Assembly (NCBI RefSeq): GCF_040436345.1
Contig: NC_133227.1
Location: 22,938,671 to 23,002,670 of the forward strand
DNA: 64,000 bases
Direction: 5' to 3'
Source: Pagrus major
Taxonomy: Eukaryota; Chordata; Actinopteri; Spariformes; Sparidae
Numbering within the stretch: position 1 is the first letter of the stretch; every line of letters starts with the position of its first letter. Made by a program: the position numbers and the translations under genes. Of the stretch, positions 1-12,497 are shown piece after piece. The notes below the pieces were generated by a model, which was not told the DNA's origin, ran no database searches, and saw nothing but the letters and a program-made list of their open reading frames with translations.

Positions 1-119
1 CTAATCAAGGTCCAGACGATGAGGTCAAGTTTCCATGATGAAGATGATGAGTGAGGAGTTAAAGACGCTGACAGACGACTGAACCTTGTGTGTTTCGGAC
101 AGATGGGACTCGGTGATGA

Positions 120-3100
120 TCAGTACGGATTCCACAAGAGCTGGTCGGAAAAAACAGGAACCTGCTGGTCATCAGAGCCGAAGTCTAAAAAGAAAAAAAC
201 AGGAACAGTGAGATGAAATCTGTGCAAACAAGCTATTGTATTGTCATGGTAACACCTGACCTGTGACCTCACCTCGGGCGTCGTCGGCCTCCAGCAGGAC
301 GCGGAGCCAGTCGGTCATGTTGTCGTTGGTGGGCAGCTGACTCCTGAAGGAGTGGCTCAGGCCGGGGGGAGGACGAAGAGGCCGGTGGCTTCCCTCCAGC
401 TCCTGATGAGGAGAAACGAGATAAAAACTGAGCAAGGTCTATAGACAGAACATCGCAAATGAACCCATAAAAATTAATAAAACTGAAGACAAACTGGTCA
501 TTAAGTGCATTGATTGTTAAGTTTTGCGGTGTTACCTGTGAGGGTGGACTGTTCCAGGGTCCAGGCAGCTCCAGCGACGTCACATCCGACAGAGGAGACA
601 CAGAGGAGGCTTTGGAGGCTGCTGGAGTCTCCTTCTCTCTCTGCTTGTCTCCTCCATCCTCACAAAGGTCAGAGTTCATCTTCGCCAGTTGGTTCTGCCT
701 GCAAAAATGTCCTCATGAAATCTGGTTCAGAGTATAATTTTCAGAGTTTTTCACAAAGCTGCAGAGAAACTTTTACTAAAGAACTGATGACACAAGAAGT
801 GCACCACCGACAGTGGTTTGTATTGTGTAGAAAAGTATGAAACAATTAGAAAAATTACAACTTTTGACCATTGTTTAGGCAAAACCACAAGTTTCTCCAA
901 GTTTTATATTGCAATAATCTGGATAAGTAGAATGAATAAGAGCCAGCAGAAGAAGAGCCAGAAGAAGAAACAAAAGAAGAAGAAGAAACAGCAGAAGAAG
1001 AAACAGCAGAAGAAACATCTCCAGCTTTGTTGCATTGCTTCCACCTACAGTTGCTCCACTGGGTCCTGTGTGTCGGCGGTGTCCGGCTGGGTGTCGGTCG
1101 GAGGGTCCCACAGGTGCAGCGCTCGCCTCCACAGACGCACCTGCATGTCCCAGGAGCGCCGACTGTACTTCCTGTACTTGTTGGGAGTGGACGGGTGGAG
1201 CTTAGGATCCCGCAGGTGTCTGAAGAAAGAGAGATCAGAGTTTAAAACGCAGACACACCTCATTTACTGAGTATCTGCTGGTTCTTTTGGACCTGCATTC
1301 TTTTATATTTTGCCAAAGTTGCCATTAGCAGTTGCAGTGTACCCATGAACGTACGTGTGTATTTCATGTCCTCGTGTTCACATTTGACTCGGTTATGACT
1401 CTAAGAACTTTTACTCAGACTTTGTGTATTCAGACTCAGCTGTGTTTTCTCACCTGGGGATTTGCTGCAGGTAGTTCTGGTATCCGCTGGTGTTCTTGCC
1501 GTATTGGATCTGTTTCTGCCGCCGCTTCAGAACCGCAGCGTTGGTCTCTGTGTTTGCCGGGTCCGGGAGGCGGGGGTAGCAGCGACCGAGGGGAGGCCTG
1601 CGAGGACATGGGAGTCACGAGAGGACAGGGACCAGACAGGAGAGAAAGGTTCAGCTGAGCAGCAGTTTTCAGAGTGTACTGACCTCTTATTGTCCAGATC
1701 GTCGGTCCCCACAGCCACACTGCTGGTCGACACTTTGAGGATGCAGCGCTCGAGGATGGACGACCTGAGGGAAGACCGAGACCGACAGACGGGGAACAGG
1801 ATCAATGACGTCATCATCTGAATATAGTTACAGATCTGAAAATGAAGTCAGTTGTTGAACCTGCGAGGTTTGTTGCTGGCAGCTCTCTCTCTTCCTCGCA
1901 GGCCGCTGGCAGGAGGAGGAGACGGGATCGGAGAGACGTTACTGTGAAGAAGAAGTTATCAGAAATCAATGAGTGTTCGGAGGTAGAGAACGATCTCTGG
2001 TCAGTGATTTTAATCTCGTCTGGAGCTCGTATACGAGTCATGTCTCACCGCAGTCTCAGTAAAAGTCTTAAAGTATCTGATATTAAATGTACGAATGAGA
2101 ACACGTTTCACAAACTTCTTTAGTAAAAGTCTCTCAGCAGCTTCCTGATCTTGATAGAAGATCCTGTGCTTGCGTCTCCAGGTGTGTTTCTCACCTGACC
2201 AGGCTGTCGTAGACGGAGCTGCAGCCAGGGAGGAGCCACGGCTCAGGGGCGGAGCATCCAGAGGCGACAGCCAGCAGCGGGTCGGGGAGGCCGTTCCACA
2301 CAGCCGCCGACCAGCCCTTCACACAAACACACGACCACGGGCTGAAACATAAGCTGAGGACAACAAACAACATCAACATGACATCTGTTCATAATGATAA
2401 ACAAGTGTCATATCCACAGTACACACTGTAGTGTGTTTAGACTCAAGCAGGACAGCATGCAGACTAAATATGTAAATAGAGGAGCTACTCACATCTGGAA
2501 AAATACAAATGGTACATGAAAACATTTAAATCTGGTTCAACTTAAAAAGGTTTCTCTGCAGACTTAAACAAGAGCCAACTGAAATGAGGTTTGGTAATTA
2601 GTTCAAAGTCATCATGAGTTTGAAAAACAAACTCAATAAAATCATTAAAGTATTAAGTTGAATCAAAGGCTGTTGAGTCATAACAACAAACTTCCTGAAC
2701 AGTCACTTCTTCATTTGATATCAAGATGTTCCAGCTGTAGTCGCTGCTGTGGGAGTCGTAAAGTAAACATGGAAAGTTACTCCTGACAAGCTAGAAGTTT
2801 ACTGGAAGTAGTATTCAGATCCTTTACTTACAAAAGGATGTGCCAATACCACATTGTGAAAGTGCTCTTCTACAAATAAAGTCCTGCCTTCAAAACCTTA
2901 TCTAAGTATAAAAGTATAAAGACTTTGATTATTCATTTATTTATTTAAACTTAAGTGCAGTAGATTTCTTTCCACCACTGATTTTGGACATTGAGAGTGT
3001 GAATTAAAGACAGCAGACAGTTTTAAAATGATGCATTCAGTTCATAAACAGTCAGATGAGCTCTGATGTCACAGTAAAATGTCTGATGAGCTGATTAAAA

Positions 3101-4249
3101 ATATAGAAAACAGGTTTTTTTCAGTGGGTTTAAATTTAAGGTTATCTCAAGAGTTTACAGGATCAAAGACATTATTTAACCACATGTCATTTTCTTGTAA
3201 CACTTATTGTGAAAGTCTATCATATCCAGATTTTTCCATTATAATTTCAGTCTCTGATTTTTAACAGACATTTATTATGGATATAAATCTGAGAAAAGTA
3301 CATATAATAAGCTACACGTCCTGTTTCAGACGACTTATATAAGTAAATATATATCGAGTGTAAACATTTTGCTGTTTGTGTGAATATGTAACCTTTAAAC
3401 CTTCAGATCATCACTCATTTATCAGGACATCAGACACTTTAGAGTTCTTCAAACATTTTAGATGCAAACTGATCATTTCCACAAACTTCATACTTTGAAT
3501 GACTGTATGCACCTTAATGTGTAGACTCATTTATTATAGATTTAAATAAAAGCTTTATTAAAACACTTCTCAGGCACTTCCTGTTCTGGCGGGACCGCTT
3601 TTACTTTGAAAGGCAGCCACAGGAAGTGTGACGTTTACCTCCACCATTTAACCTGATGCGTCCGTTTAATCATTTTAGTATTTTACATTTAGTTATTTGT
3701 GCACTTTAGAGGCATGTTAGACTTCTTCATTTGGTATATTTTAACCACAAACATTACATATTTTGCCCTGCATCTATTTAAATCAATCTCACAAATGACA
3801 TTATGAAGACTTTTATTTTTTTAACCCTGTAAACGTGTTTGGGGTGTTTTACAGCCCTCAGTTCTGCCTGCAGGCACTTAACAACTCACCTTCTGCAGCT
3901 TGTAAAGTTTAATGACTGCGAGTGTGAACACATGGTGACACCTGAACAACAGATAATCTTTGTCATCCGTCCTCTAGATTCACCTGGACGGACAGAATAT
4001 GTCCAGAGAGTCGGTACCCCTGCTGGAAAAGACGCTTTCATTTCAAAACTAGATATGCGCGTGTATCCCGGGTATTTGTCGGGACAGGTGACCCGGGTTG
4101 CGTAGATAAAATGTTGAATATCTAGTGTCTTCCTGGCTGTTGTTACCTGGAGGAGAGCAGCGGGCTCTGAGCTGCCGTTTCCACTCCGCTGGTTGACATT
4201 TTTTTGCAGTTTGAGTTTGGCGCCTTCGCTTCAGACGGACAGACGCCAT
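120..4249 (-). CDS. slbp2: Histone mRNA stem-loop binding protein, SLBP2-type
   Basis: Binds the 3' stem-loop of replication-dependent histone mRNAs; SLBP2 is the oocyte-type paralogue in fish and frogs. Exons in transcript order: 4147-4249, 3890-3915, 2195-2316, 1861-1941, 1684-1764, 1454-1597, 1049-1219, 536-698, 273-402, 120-184. All phases agree and give about 361 residues. The RNA-binding domain is clear: [15 protein letters not shown] in 1454-1597, then [16 protein letters not shown] and [12 protein letters not shown] in 1049-1219, matching the SLBP signature ([20 protein letters not shown]). The C-terminal exons are hydrophilic and end in LLWNPY before the stop. The 1049 junction uses CT|GTAGGT; ignoring it gives a false stop. 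The first two exons, including a 26-nt microexon, are the least certain part. An alternative start is the ATG at 2379, which extends the third exon. Confidence 0.85.
950..1018. repeat. Purine-rich AAG/CAG tract in slbp2 intron
   Basis: Imperfect AGAAGA/CAGCAG repeat inside the intron between the 1049-1219 and 536-698 exons of slbp2. On the sense strand of slbp2 it reads as a pyrimidine-rich CTTCTT tract, close downstream of the 1049 donor. Confidence 0.8.
2805..2985. repeat. Interspersed fish repeat of the TACTTTTACTTNAAGTA type
   Basis: Starts near GTATTCAGATCCTTTACTTA and ends near TTCCACCACTG, phrases I recognise from a very common percomorph repeat. Related copies occur at about 22845-23240, 28425-29115, 30100-30300, 44330-44455 and 58715-58890. 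It lies in the long slbp2 intron (2317-3889), the rest of which is AT-rich with nothing recognisable. Confidence 0.6.
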
Positions 4250-4949
4250 TGTTCCGCTTTCACAGCTTTTTAATGAGCCGCACCTGAGGGGGAGGGGGCG
4301 GGGCCTGCTGCAGCCGACGCACGCTTCACCTGGGCACCCGCATCCGGCCCGGTGAGAAGGTGGGCAGGTGATGGTCAGTAACCTCATGACTCAAGTGTAG
4401 ACTACAAGCCTGCTGTTTTATCAGTGAGAGAGAAGTTGTACATGCTTTAAAATACTTAAGCTGAAGTGGCTTATATCAAAAGTACTGTTTTCTTCTTCCA
4501 GGGAGATTCAGGGCCTGAATGAAGTAACCTATATTTTAATGCTGCTGCTTTTGTTGTTGGCTGCCTTTCTTAAGGTTTTGACTGCAGTAGTTTACTTGTA
4601 ATGGAGGAAAAGATGTTGATGTTGTTCACAGTTAATCAGATATTCTACATGAAAAATGAAAGATATGGGCTGAAATAGCAGAAAATGGAAAAGTACCTGG
4701 AAAATAAACACAGTATCTACAGTGTGCATTATTTTGATTTATTATTATTTATTTTGATTTATTATTATTAGTATTTTGCATCATTTAAACACGTTCATAG
4801 TGTTTGTTTCAGTCATTATTTTTTATTAAATGATTAGATTTGCTTTATGTTTTTATGTTTTTGTCTTTTTGTGGGGAATACCCTGGTACATTTTCATTAT
4901 TCTCTACTTTTCCACTTTCTTCACTTTGCTTTCTTTCTTTCTTTCTTTT

Positions 4950-4997
<48 letters not shown>

Positions 4998-5293
4998 AAA
5001 ATTCTCAGGTTACAGGTTAAGCTTTTAAAATAGTCTGATTTCAGTCATTCTGCAACATTGTTGTATATAATATAATATAATATATAACATTGTTGTTTCT
5101 GTGAGATTATTGTTGTTAGTTGGCCTTTCTGTTTATTGCAGAGAAGATAAAAACACATCGTCTTCCTGAGCTGATAGTCGGTGAGCCTGTTTCCTCCCTG
5201 TCGCTCCTCTCCGCTCCAGCAGGCGGCGCTGTTCACTCGTTAAAGACCAACTCTGATTTTACGACAGCCGTATTCTGTGACTGCGTAAACAAG
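4135..5293. promoter_or_regulatory. Divergent promoter region between slbp2 and zmat2
   Basis: The two genes start back-to-back, with start codons about 1.05 kb apart. The slbp2 side (about 4140-4390) is GC- and CpG-rich, including GGGGGAGGGGGCGGGGCC, an Sp1-like GC box, near 4290. The zmat2 side reaches its start codon within AAGATGGCGTC, a YY1-type motif overlapping the ATG. Between them lie AT-rich sequence and a TTTC microsatellite. No TATA box stands out on either side. Confidence 0.55.
4930..4996. repeat. (TTTC)n microsatellite
   Basis: About 16 near-perfect TTTC units with one interruption, between slbp2 and zmat2. Confidence 0.95.
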
Positions 5294-7339
5294 ATGGCGT
5301 CAGGCAGTGGGGTAAGTTCCTTATCTGAGCTCGGTTTTTGTGTTAAAAATGTACAAATACTCGATTGTTTCGCGACTTTAATTGCAGCCATGATGTGTTT
5401 GTTTAACAGAGATGCTAACGGCGGAGACTGAATCTGTTTAACGTGTTTAAAAACCGTCTCAAGCGCCGACTCGTTAGCTAGCAGCTAACTGACTAGCTAG
5501 CCAACTTGGTCCAATCAAAACAAAGTACAAATTTCCGGTTTTATTTCAATTTTGCCGACGTTTTCTTCACGTTATTATGCTGCCTTATTGAACACTTGAC
5601 TGTTATTTTTGTTTATTTTTGTCCGCCAACATCGTTGAAATACAATGAAACGCTGCTACATGTTAGCCTGTGTTCCGCTAGCACCTACAACAATGAGATT
5701 TCCGGCCATATACCTCCAGAATAAAAGCGCCATCATCACAATCACATTAACAGAAAGCTCACATTTCAGATTAAATATACTTTTTTCCATCTGTGTTGAC
5801 AAATGCCTGCTATCAAGACATAAAACAGAGCAAGATCATACTGCATGTACATAAAGTGTATAGTATAGTTAGGAAGTATAAGTTGAAAGTTGACAAAATA
5901 AAATCCTGTTACATACGGCTGCAACTATTATTTACACTGTCAATTGCTGGGTTTTTTGTATGACGTGACATGTTTATGTTTAATTAAAACTTTCTCCTGA
6001 CTCTTTGTTTTCTTTTTCGTCTTCTAGTCCAGTAAGAATGACTTCCGTCGGAAGTGGGACAAAGACGAGTATGAAAATCTTGCTCAGAAACGACTGGCTG
6101 AGGAGAGAGACAGAGAGAGGAGAGATGGTGAGAAGATAAAACGTATAGAAATGTTGCATCGATCTTACAGGAAATGGTTAATTGAGAGGAAGTAGATGTG
6201 CCATGATTTGTTAAAATGTCTGTTTTTTCCGGCGTCATACTTCTTGTCTTTCTGTCCTCAACTCTTCTTCCCCCTTTTTTTGTCTCTTATAGCAAATTAA
6301 GGGAAAACAAACATTTACATCAAATATTTCCTTGTGTACATTAACTATTGTCTTTCAAAAACGAACAACAAACAACAAATGTTGTGTCACTCCAAAGTTT
6401 AGAACTAAAACAGTTGATTAAGCCTGAATCCTCACGTCGGAGAAATCAAAACAACAGTTGTGGAAATGGAAAATGAACATTGTTTAATTTATAATCATTA
6501 GTAGTTTTCTCCATTGACTGACAGATTTCTTCTCGCTCTCTCAGGGAAAGTCGCTCCGCCAGTCAAGCGGGACCTCCTGCGTCACAGAGACTACAAGGTG
6601 GACCTGGAGTCCAAACTGGGGAAGACCATCGTCATCACAAAGACCACTCCTCAGGCTGAGATGGGCGGGTACGAAGAGTTTTATGCTTACTGAATCTGAT
6701 GCTGTCACCAGATTTGACGTCACTGTTTGACATCTTAACTTTTAGCCTTGTTCTGATTGGCTGTTGTCTTCTCTTCCAGTTATTACTGCAACGTCTGTGA
6801 CTGTGTCGTGAAAGACTCCATCAACTTCCTGGATCACATCAACGGGAAGAAACGTGAGTTTACATCGATGAAGTCACTGTGATGATAAACTAGTTTACTG
6901 TCGGTATACAAGTGTGTGTAACACTCTGTGTGTGTGAGCAGATCAGAGGAACCTGGGGATGTCGATGCGGGTCGAGCGCTCGTCTCTGGATCAGGTGAAG
7001 AAACGTTTCGAGGTGAACAAGAAGAAGATGGAGGAGAAGCAGAAGGAGTACGACTTTGAGGAGCGCATGAAGGAGCTGCGGGAGGAGGTGAGGAGGGAGG
7101 GGACACGCTGCCTGCTGGACAAGAAGTTATGATGCTCTGAGTGTTGTTTTCATGATTAACCATTGAAACGTTTCCTGTTTTTGTTTTTTCCTCAGGAGGA
7201 GAAGGCGAAGGCCTACAAGAAGGAGAAGCAGAAGGAGAGGAAGCGTCGGGCAGAGGACGACGTGGACTTTGAGGAGGACGATGAGATGGCAGCTGTGATG
7301 GGTTTTTCAGGCTTTGGCTCATCCAAGAAGAGTCACTGA
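5294..7339 (+). CDS. zmat2: ZMAT2 (Snu23 homologue), spliceosomal zinc-finger protein
   Basis: A component of the spliceosomal B complex, homologous to yeast Snu23; nuclear. Exons: 5294-5311, 6028-6127, 6545-6668, 6780-6853, 6942-7087, 7196-7339. These give 201 residues (human about 199) with every junction in phase. The start MASGSG is the family start. Other landmarks are [34 protein letters not shown] and the matrin/U1-type C2H2 finger [13 protein letters not shown]...LDHINGKKH, followed by the basic [16 protein letters not shown] stretch. The tail is highly charged (Lys/Glu coiled coil, then acidic EEDDEM) and ends [12 protein letters not shown]. Near-identity to the mammalian protein indicates strong constraint. 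The head-to-head position with slbp2 suggests a shared housekeeping promoter, which is inference. Confidence 0.97.
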
Positions 7340-7645
7340 CACTCTGCAGCTTGACATCACCATGAGGACCACCACGCACCAGGACAGGAAACTGGTTTAC
7401 GCTCCGCCCCCCTCCGTATGCTGGAGTTTCGGACCAGAATGAGACTGTAAACACTGGAAGGAGGAGTCCTGCTGCAGCCTGCAGACATTATTCCACAGAC
7501 CGGGTTCAGACTGTAAAACCGGAGAAAATTCTTTCTTTTATATCTACGACCAGGCTCTTATTTCGGTAGTTTCATCCATCACTCTGTCAGTTCTGATGAG
7601 ATTTAATTCAGCAGCTTCCTGTCAGAAAAAGTTTTTTTTTTCTTC

Positions 7646-7651
7646 AATAAA
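7646..7651 (+). terminator. zmat2: Poly(A) signal of zmat2
   Basis: AATAAA about 307 nt after the zmat2 stop; the intervening sequence is an unbroken 3' UTR. Confidence 0.75.
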
Positions 7652-8559
7652 CACAGCAGGTCACAGGTTAGACAGTCAGACAGGGCTTTTGGTTTGGATT
7701 TTAATGTAAAGGTTCAGTTTTCAGTCCGACGCAAAGCTGCTGAACGAAAAGCTTAAAAATGGCGGGGACGATGGACAAAAATGAGACCAAAAAAGCTGCA
7801 AAAGTTTCCTTGATGTTGGTAAGAAGTCTGACTGCGACACGTTAAAGGTCATGCAAGTTATTAATTAAAAACACGAGAGGAAACTGTTTTAGCTTTTCAT
7901 ACAAAAATACATTTAAATAAGTTAAGTTAAGAAAGATTCTTGTCTGAATCAAAAATACAATTGTAGTTGGTCGAAAACTAAATTTTGGATTTCAAGAATT
8001 TAAGCGTCTACGTTGGACATGAATCGGGAGAAATTAAAAGTACTTAAGAGTTTCTGATAAGAAGAACTGAATTATGAAATCCTCAAATTGAATTTTAACC
8101 TGTTAAATCTTTTACTTTTGAGGTCAAGAAGAAAGAAAAGCTCAACCAACTGCAGTAGTTAGTTTTATTGTTGACGTGTCAGAACTTGTCTGTTGTATCA
8201 GGATACAGTTTGTTGGAGAAATTCAGATTGTAATAAACACACTGATTTTTCTTTCTAATTGGTCGTTCTCCAATTTATCAGCTGCTCGACGCTGGTTGTG
8301 TCAGTGAACGCATCACCAAAACAGGTTGGAGGAGAAAAGTGGCACTCAAATGACATACAGTACATTCACCAGCAGGAGACGAGGTCGGTGTTTAAAATAT
8401 AAACGTGAGCGAAGTCTCATCACAACTATTCACGAATCGATTCTGTGTTTTATGAAACGGATAAATGACATCAACACTGACACTGGTAATATACAAGATT
8501 TTTGTTTTAGCGTATCACTATTAAGTAAATGTTGATTTGTAACGGATGTAAAATAATGA

Positions 8560-8985
8560 AACCAGATCAGCTGCAAACTGCTCCTCCGTGGGAAGAAGAA
8601 GGTCACGGTCCGATGGAGCCAACAGAACCATGTCTGCATGGTGAAGTGATCCGAGGCCCTCAAAACCAGACGTTCTTCTTCCACTAGTTGCACCTTGACA
8701 TCCTGTCCATGCAAATCACAAACGCAATCAGTGTCAGGGGACTTTGACTTTGTGTGGATGGAACGGATACAGCTCTCACTTTGGTTTCTATAAGGACCCG
8801 ATGAGCCCGGTATCTTGTACTCCCTCAAGTAGAAGGAATAACTGATAAACATCAAAAAACTGAAAAATTCCCTTCACAACATCCCCAAGCACAGGATGGC
8901 CTCTTCTAATGTCTTGTATTGTCCATCCAAAACACAAAATATTCAGTTTAAAGTCATTTGAGACCAAAAACAGCAGCACAACCGT
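8560..8985 (-). other. Coding-like patch of unknown identity
   Basis: On the minus strand two overlapping frames give protein-like text without low complexity (for example RGHPVLGDVVKGIFQFFDVY and DVKVQLVEEERLVLRASDHF). I do not recognise a family and see no splice sites framing it. It could be a decayed exon, a processed fragment or chance. Confidence 0.25.
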
Positions 8986-9794
8986 ACATTTATGAAGCTG
9001 TAGGCATCAAATATTTGACATTTTTGCATGAAAATGACTCAAAATCATCGGTTCATTGTGTTTCAGTTGACTGACTGTTTCAGCTCTAGTTTGCATGCAT
9101 GTATAATATAACTGAGATGCAACCAGACTGGTTTTCTTTCAGCTGTTGTTCTGGTTGTGAAAGAAGTTGTGCTGTTGTTGGCTGATGCTGCAACTTGAAA
9201 CTTGAGTTTGATGAACAGGAAGAAGAAGAGGAAGTTTGTAATCTTTCCTCTAAACACTCGACTGGACTGAGGCGCCTGCGGCACATCGTACAGACGCACC
9301 GCATGAACACGAAGTATTCTTACTGAAACGTAGTCGGAGCATTTTCTGTCCACGGAGAGAAAAAACAAACAAACTCATCAGTTCAGTTTCATTTGTTCAG
9401 TATGTCTCATTTATTGAGATCAACATCCTGTGTTTAGGGATAATTCACAGTGTCACAGCTCCAGAGGACGGGTGAGAGGGTTAGTGACTTTAACTTTATG
9501 TCAGTAACCGTGGTAACATTATCCTGCCTGCTGGCATATTTTCTTTATAAGAGCCCAAACAAGTTTCTGTCTGACACAACCTTTCGTTTCCTCATTCATA
9601 CAGTCAATATCAAAGCTCACAGGACCACAGTGGCACTTAAGTAACTCTGAGGTACTTCACTTGCATATTTCCATTTTTTTAAACATTCCCAGAGCGCAGT
9701 GACGTCTTCAGACCGCTTCTTTTGTCCAACCAACAGTCCAAAACCCAAAGACTCTTCATTTACTGTCATAAATGACAAAGAAAAAGCAGCAAGT

Positions 9795-9935
9795 CCTCAC
9801 ATTTAAGAAGCTGGAACCAGAAAATGTTTGACATGTTTGCTTTATAAACAACCGAAACGATCAATTGATTATTAAAATAGTTGGCAACTCATTTTCTTTC
9901 AGTTGATTGATGGACTTATAGTTGCGGCTCGTGAA
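9795..9935. repeat. Interspersed fish repeat (AAGCTGGAACCAG...CGATTA type)
   Basis: Contains TCACATTTAAGAAGCTGGAA, AACGATCAATTGATTATTAA and ends GTTGCGGCTC, phrases typical of a repeat found in many fish 3' UTRs. A weaker relative is at 8990-9050. Confidence 0.6.
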
Positions 9936-10389
9936 GATTAAACCAGGTGTGTGATCTCTTACAACAATCATTTGGGATCGGAGACCGTTTCCTCTAAACT
10001 TCTCACAAGGTTTAATTTAGTAACTGTTGAAAATGATCTAATATTTCATCTAAAATCAAACAGAGAAAAGTCCAGAGACTTAAAACAAATGTGTGCGTCC
10101 TTCCTGTCCCATTAATAATCTGCATCAGCATTAACAATATCATTTATTGCTTCAGTTACAGGGGGACAGATCTGTGCAAGTATATTAACTACATTTAGTC
10201 TGTATTTCATTGACTGTGAGGAGATTCAGCAAAGTGAACTCGTACAAAGTATTATTGACAAGTTATGAAACTATCTGTGATCCACACAATCGGGAGAATA
10301 ATTGTTGGCAGTGTGTCTGCAAACCACAGATGTGTTGCAACTTTACTTTCTTTTTTTTTCAATTTTATGTTGTCACAACACTGGGCTCA

Positions 10390-10600
10390 TGATCTAGTTA
10401 GGTTTAGGCACAACATACTTGGTTAGGGTTTGAAAAAGATCATGTTTTGGCTTAAATCACCTGGTTTTGTCGCTTCGAACACAGCTGGAAAATGTCCATT
10501 ATCTTTCGTTTGCACATGTTGAAATGGCAGCTTGAACAGTGGACCGTCCTTTGCTTCTCACTTGGTCTCGCCAGGCTGTCTGTCGCTACATAGCCTAAAA
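10390..10600. repeat. Interspersed fish repeat (GGTTAGGTTTAGGCA type)
   Basis: GTTAGGTTTAGGCACAACA, TTGGTTAGGGTTTGAAAAAG and ATCATGTTTTGGCTTAAAT match a widespread fish repeat that I recognise but cannot assign to a named family. Confidence 0.5.
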
Positions 10601-11819
10601 ATGTTGCAGTATAATTTTAAGGCCGTACACGCACAAGATAAAAAACATGTCACCTTATGGGAAGTTCGGGGCTTCACAGCTTTGAGTCATGCAGACTGTA
10701 AGAAGCTGTGATGTTTGAGAATTTCGACTCTATAAGAAAGAGAAGCAGGATTTAATTTACACGGCTGTTTAAATAACTTTCTAAACATGATATAAGTTTA
10801 ATAAATTCTTCTTCTCTTTCACTAATTAAGGAGTTTCAGGGTTAACGAGATGTGAATGTGAACGCGAGGTTATTTCAGACACAATGTGAAGCAAACCTCA
10901 ACTTATTTCATTTGCATATTAACGCTGCTGTGGCGCTGTTACCATCAGCTGTGGCCGCCACTTCTGCAAGTGGTGATTTATTTCTGGATCTGCTTTTCCG
11001 CAGAGTGCACCTCTCCCATCAGACTGGAAGTCAGTGATTCAGCAGGATGAGGTGTGACCTTTAAACCCACATGTGAGCTGGTTCTGCCTCCTCCAGAACC
11101 CTGAAGCTGTGTGTGTGTGTTTTATGATGGTTGTGTTGATTCCCGTCATGTCGGAGCTGTTATCAGATGCAGTTTCATAAGCAGCCGGTCATGTGACATC
11201 ACACCAGAGGAGGAAGCAGTGGAGGGTTTTTTCCTCTGACACTCTTAAAAAAGACGAGCTAAAATAGATGTGTGGCAGCAACGAGGAGGTTAAACAGAAA
11301 ACCTGGACGGTAAAGAAATATATGAAGGTTAGAGATCTCCTACACACATGTATTAAAGGGTAGCTCCAACAATTTGACCCATTAAAGTGTGTTTACAGGT
11401 CCTGGGGAGTTGAAAAGCAGTCCGCTGATCTCACATTGCAGTCCTATAAAAAAATTTTATTCCACATGTTCTTCTTCCTCTTCAAAAAGTTCTTCCCCTC
11501 CATCTCTTCTCTGTACGATCATAAAGTATTGTACGTTTCTCCTCCGTTCAGCAGTCAACTAATGCAGTTACTATGCTTTGCAATGGATTTCAGCAGCTCC
11601 GGGGCCTCCTGCAGCAGCAGACAGAGAAGTAAAGACAAATCTTTTAATCCTCAAAAGTTTGAACAAACAATCTCTGTGCTCTCCTTGACTCCTGTTGTTT
11701 ATTCCCTCCAGAAGCTCGCCAGCTCCAGCTGCTGTCCGCCGGCTGACGCCAGCGGGGTCACTCGTTGATCGAAAACACCAGCACCTGTTCCTCGACTTTG
11801 GTCAGTGCAGCAAGTCTTA

Positions 11820-11853
11820 TTTATTTAATTATTTATTTATTTATTTATTTATT
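11820..11853. repeat. (TTTA)n microsatellite
   Basis: About eight ATTT units upstream of lcp2. Confidence 0.9.
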
Positions 11854-12460
11854 TATCTGTATTGAAAATTCTCCAAAAGGAATCAACACCACAACAGGTC
11901 AAGTTAAGTGAGCGTAGCCTCTCGTCCATGAGTAGATGAACTTCCATCTGCATGGTGTTGACATGAAACTGTTCACAACAAAGTCTTCAGTAACCGGGTC
12001 AGGATTTCTGGAAAGACACATCACTGTTGTGTTTCTCAGTTGTGTTTTTGTGCCATCTGGTTCCTTTATATCGGAGAGAAAGCCGACGTCTGTACGGCTG
12101 ATATGTCACAAAAATATGTTTATAATTTTGGGTGAAATGTCCCTTTAAGTGCAGCACTTCACACCGTGTTATGTTCCAGCTGTCAAAACTTCATCAAAGT
12201 TACACTTTGACCTGCAAACGTGCGAACGTGAATTGAACTGACCTGAGTTCAGTGAGGAGACGTTGCAGCGACCCAGACTGAACTCTTAAAACTGATCTGG
12301 AGTCAGAGTTTTCTTCTTCCCTTTTTTTTTGTCAACAGTTTCTCGTCAGCCGCCGAGCTGCAGCGAGTGGGTGCAACTGCTGCATCTGTTCCGCTCTGTG
12401 GTCAGACGAGGGGAGGAGGAGGATGCTGCCTTCATCCCCCCCTCTGCACAGTCACTTCCT

Positions 12461-12462
<2 letters not shown>

Positions 12463-12493
<31 letters not shown>
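12463..12493. repeat. (GA)n tract in probable lcp2 5' UTR/promoter
   Basis: About 15 GA units some 500 nt before the lcp2 start codon, followed by purine-rich sequence up to about 12560. GA tracts here could be GAGA-type promoter elements or transcribed leader. Confidence 0.85.

Positions 12494-12497
<4 letters not shown>

Larger units (their letters stand above)
7652..12450. other. Intergenic, zmat2 to lcp2: repeats and unassigned sequence
   Basis: No convincing gene. Recognisable pieces are fish repeats at 9795-9935 and 10390-10600, a TTTA microsatellite at 11820-11853 and an uncertain coding-like patch at 8560-8985. The remainder is AT-rich. The last few hundred bases before 12450 are probably lcp2 promoter, but no core motif is clear. 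Confidence 0.6.

Noticed and set aside
1045-1049. In-frame TAG after the slbp2 RNA-binding domain, suggesting a short protein
   Set aside because: A donor CT|GTAGGT removes the stop and joins in phase to three further coding exons ending at a proper stop.
4049-4387. 112-residue minus-strand frame taken whole as a gene
   Set aside because: Only the part from the ATG at 4249 to the donor at 4147 fits slbp2; the rest is 5' flank and intron read-through.
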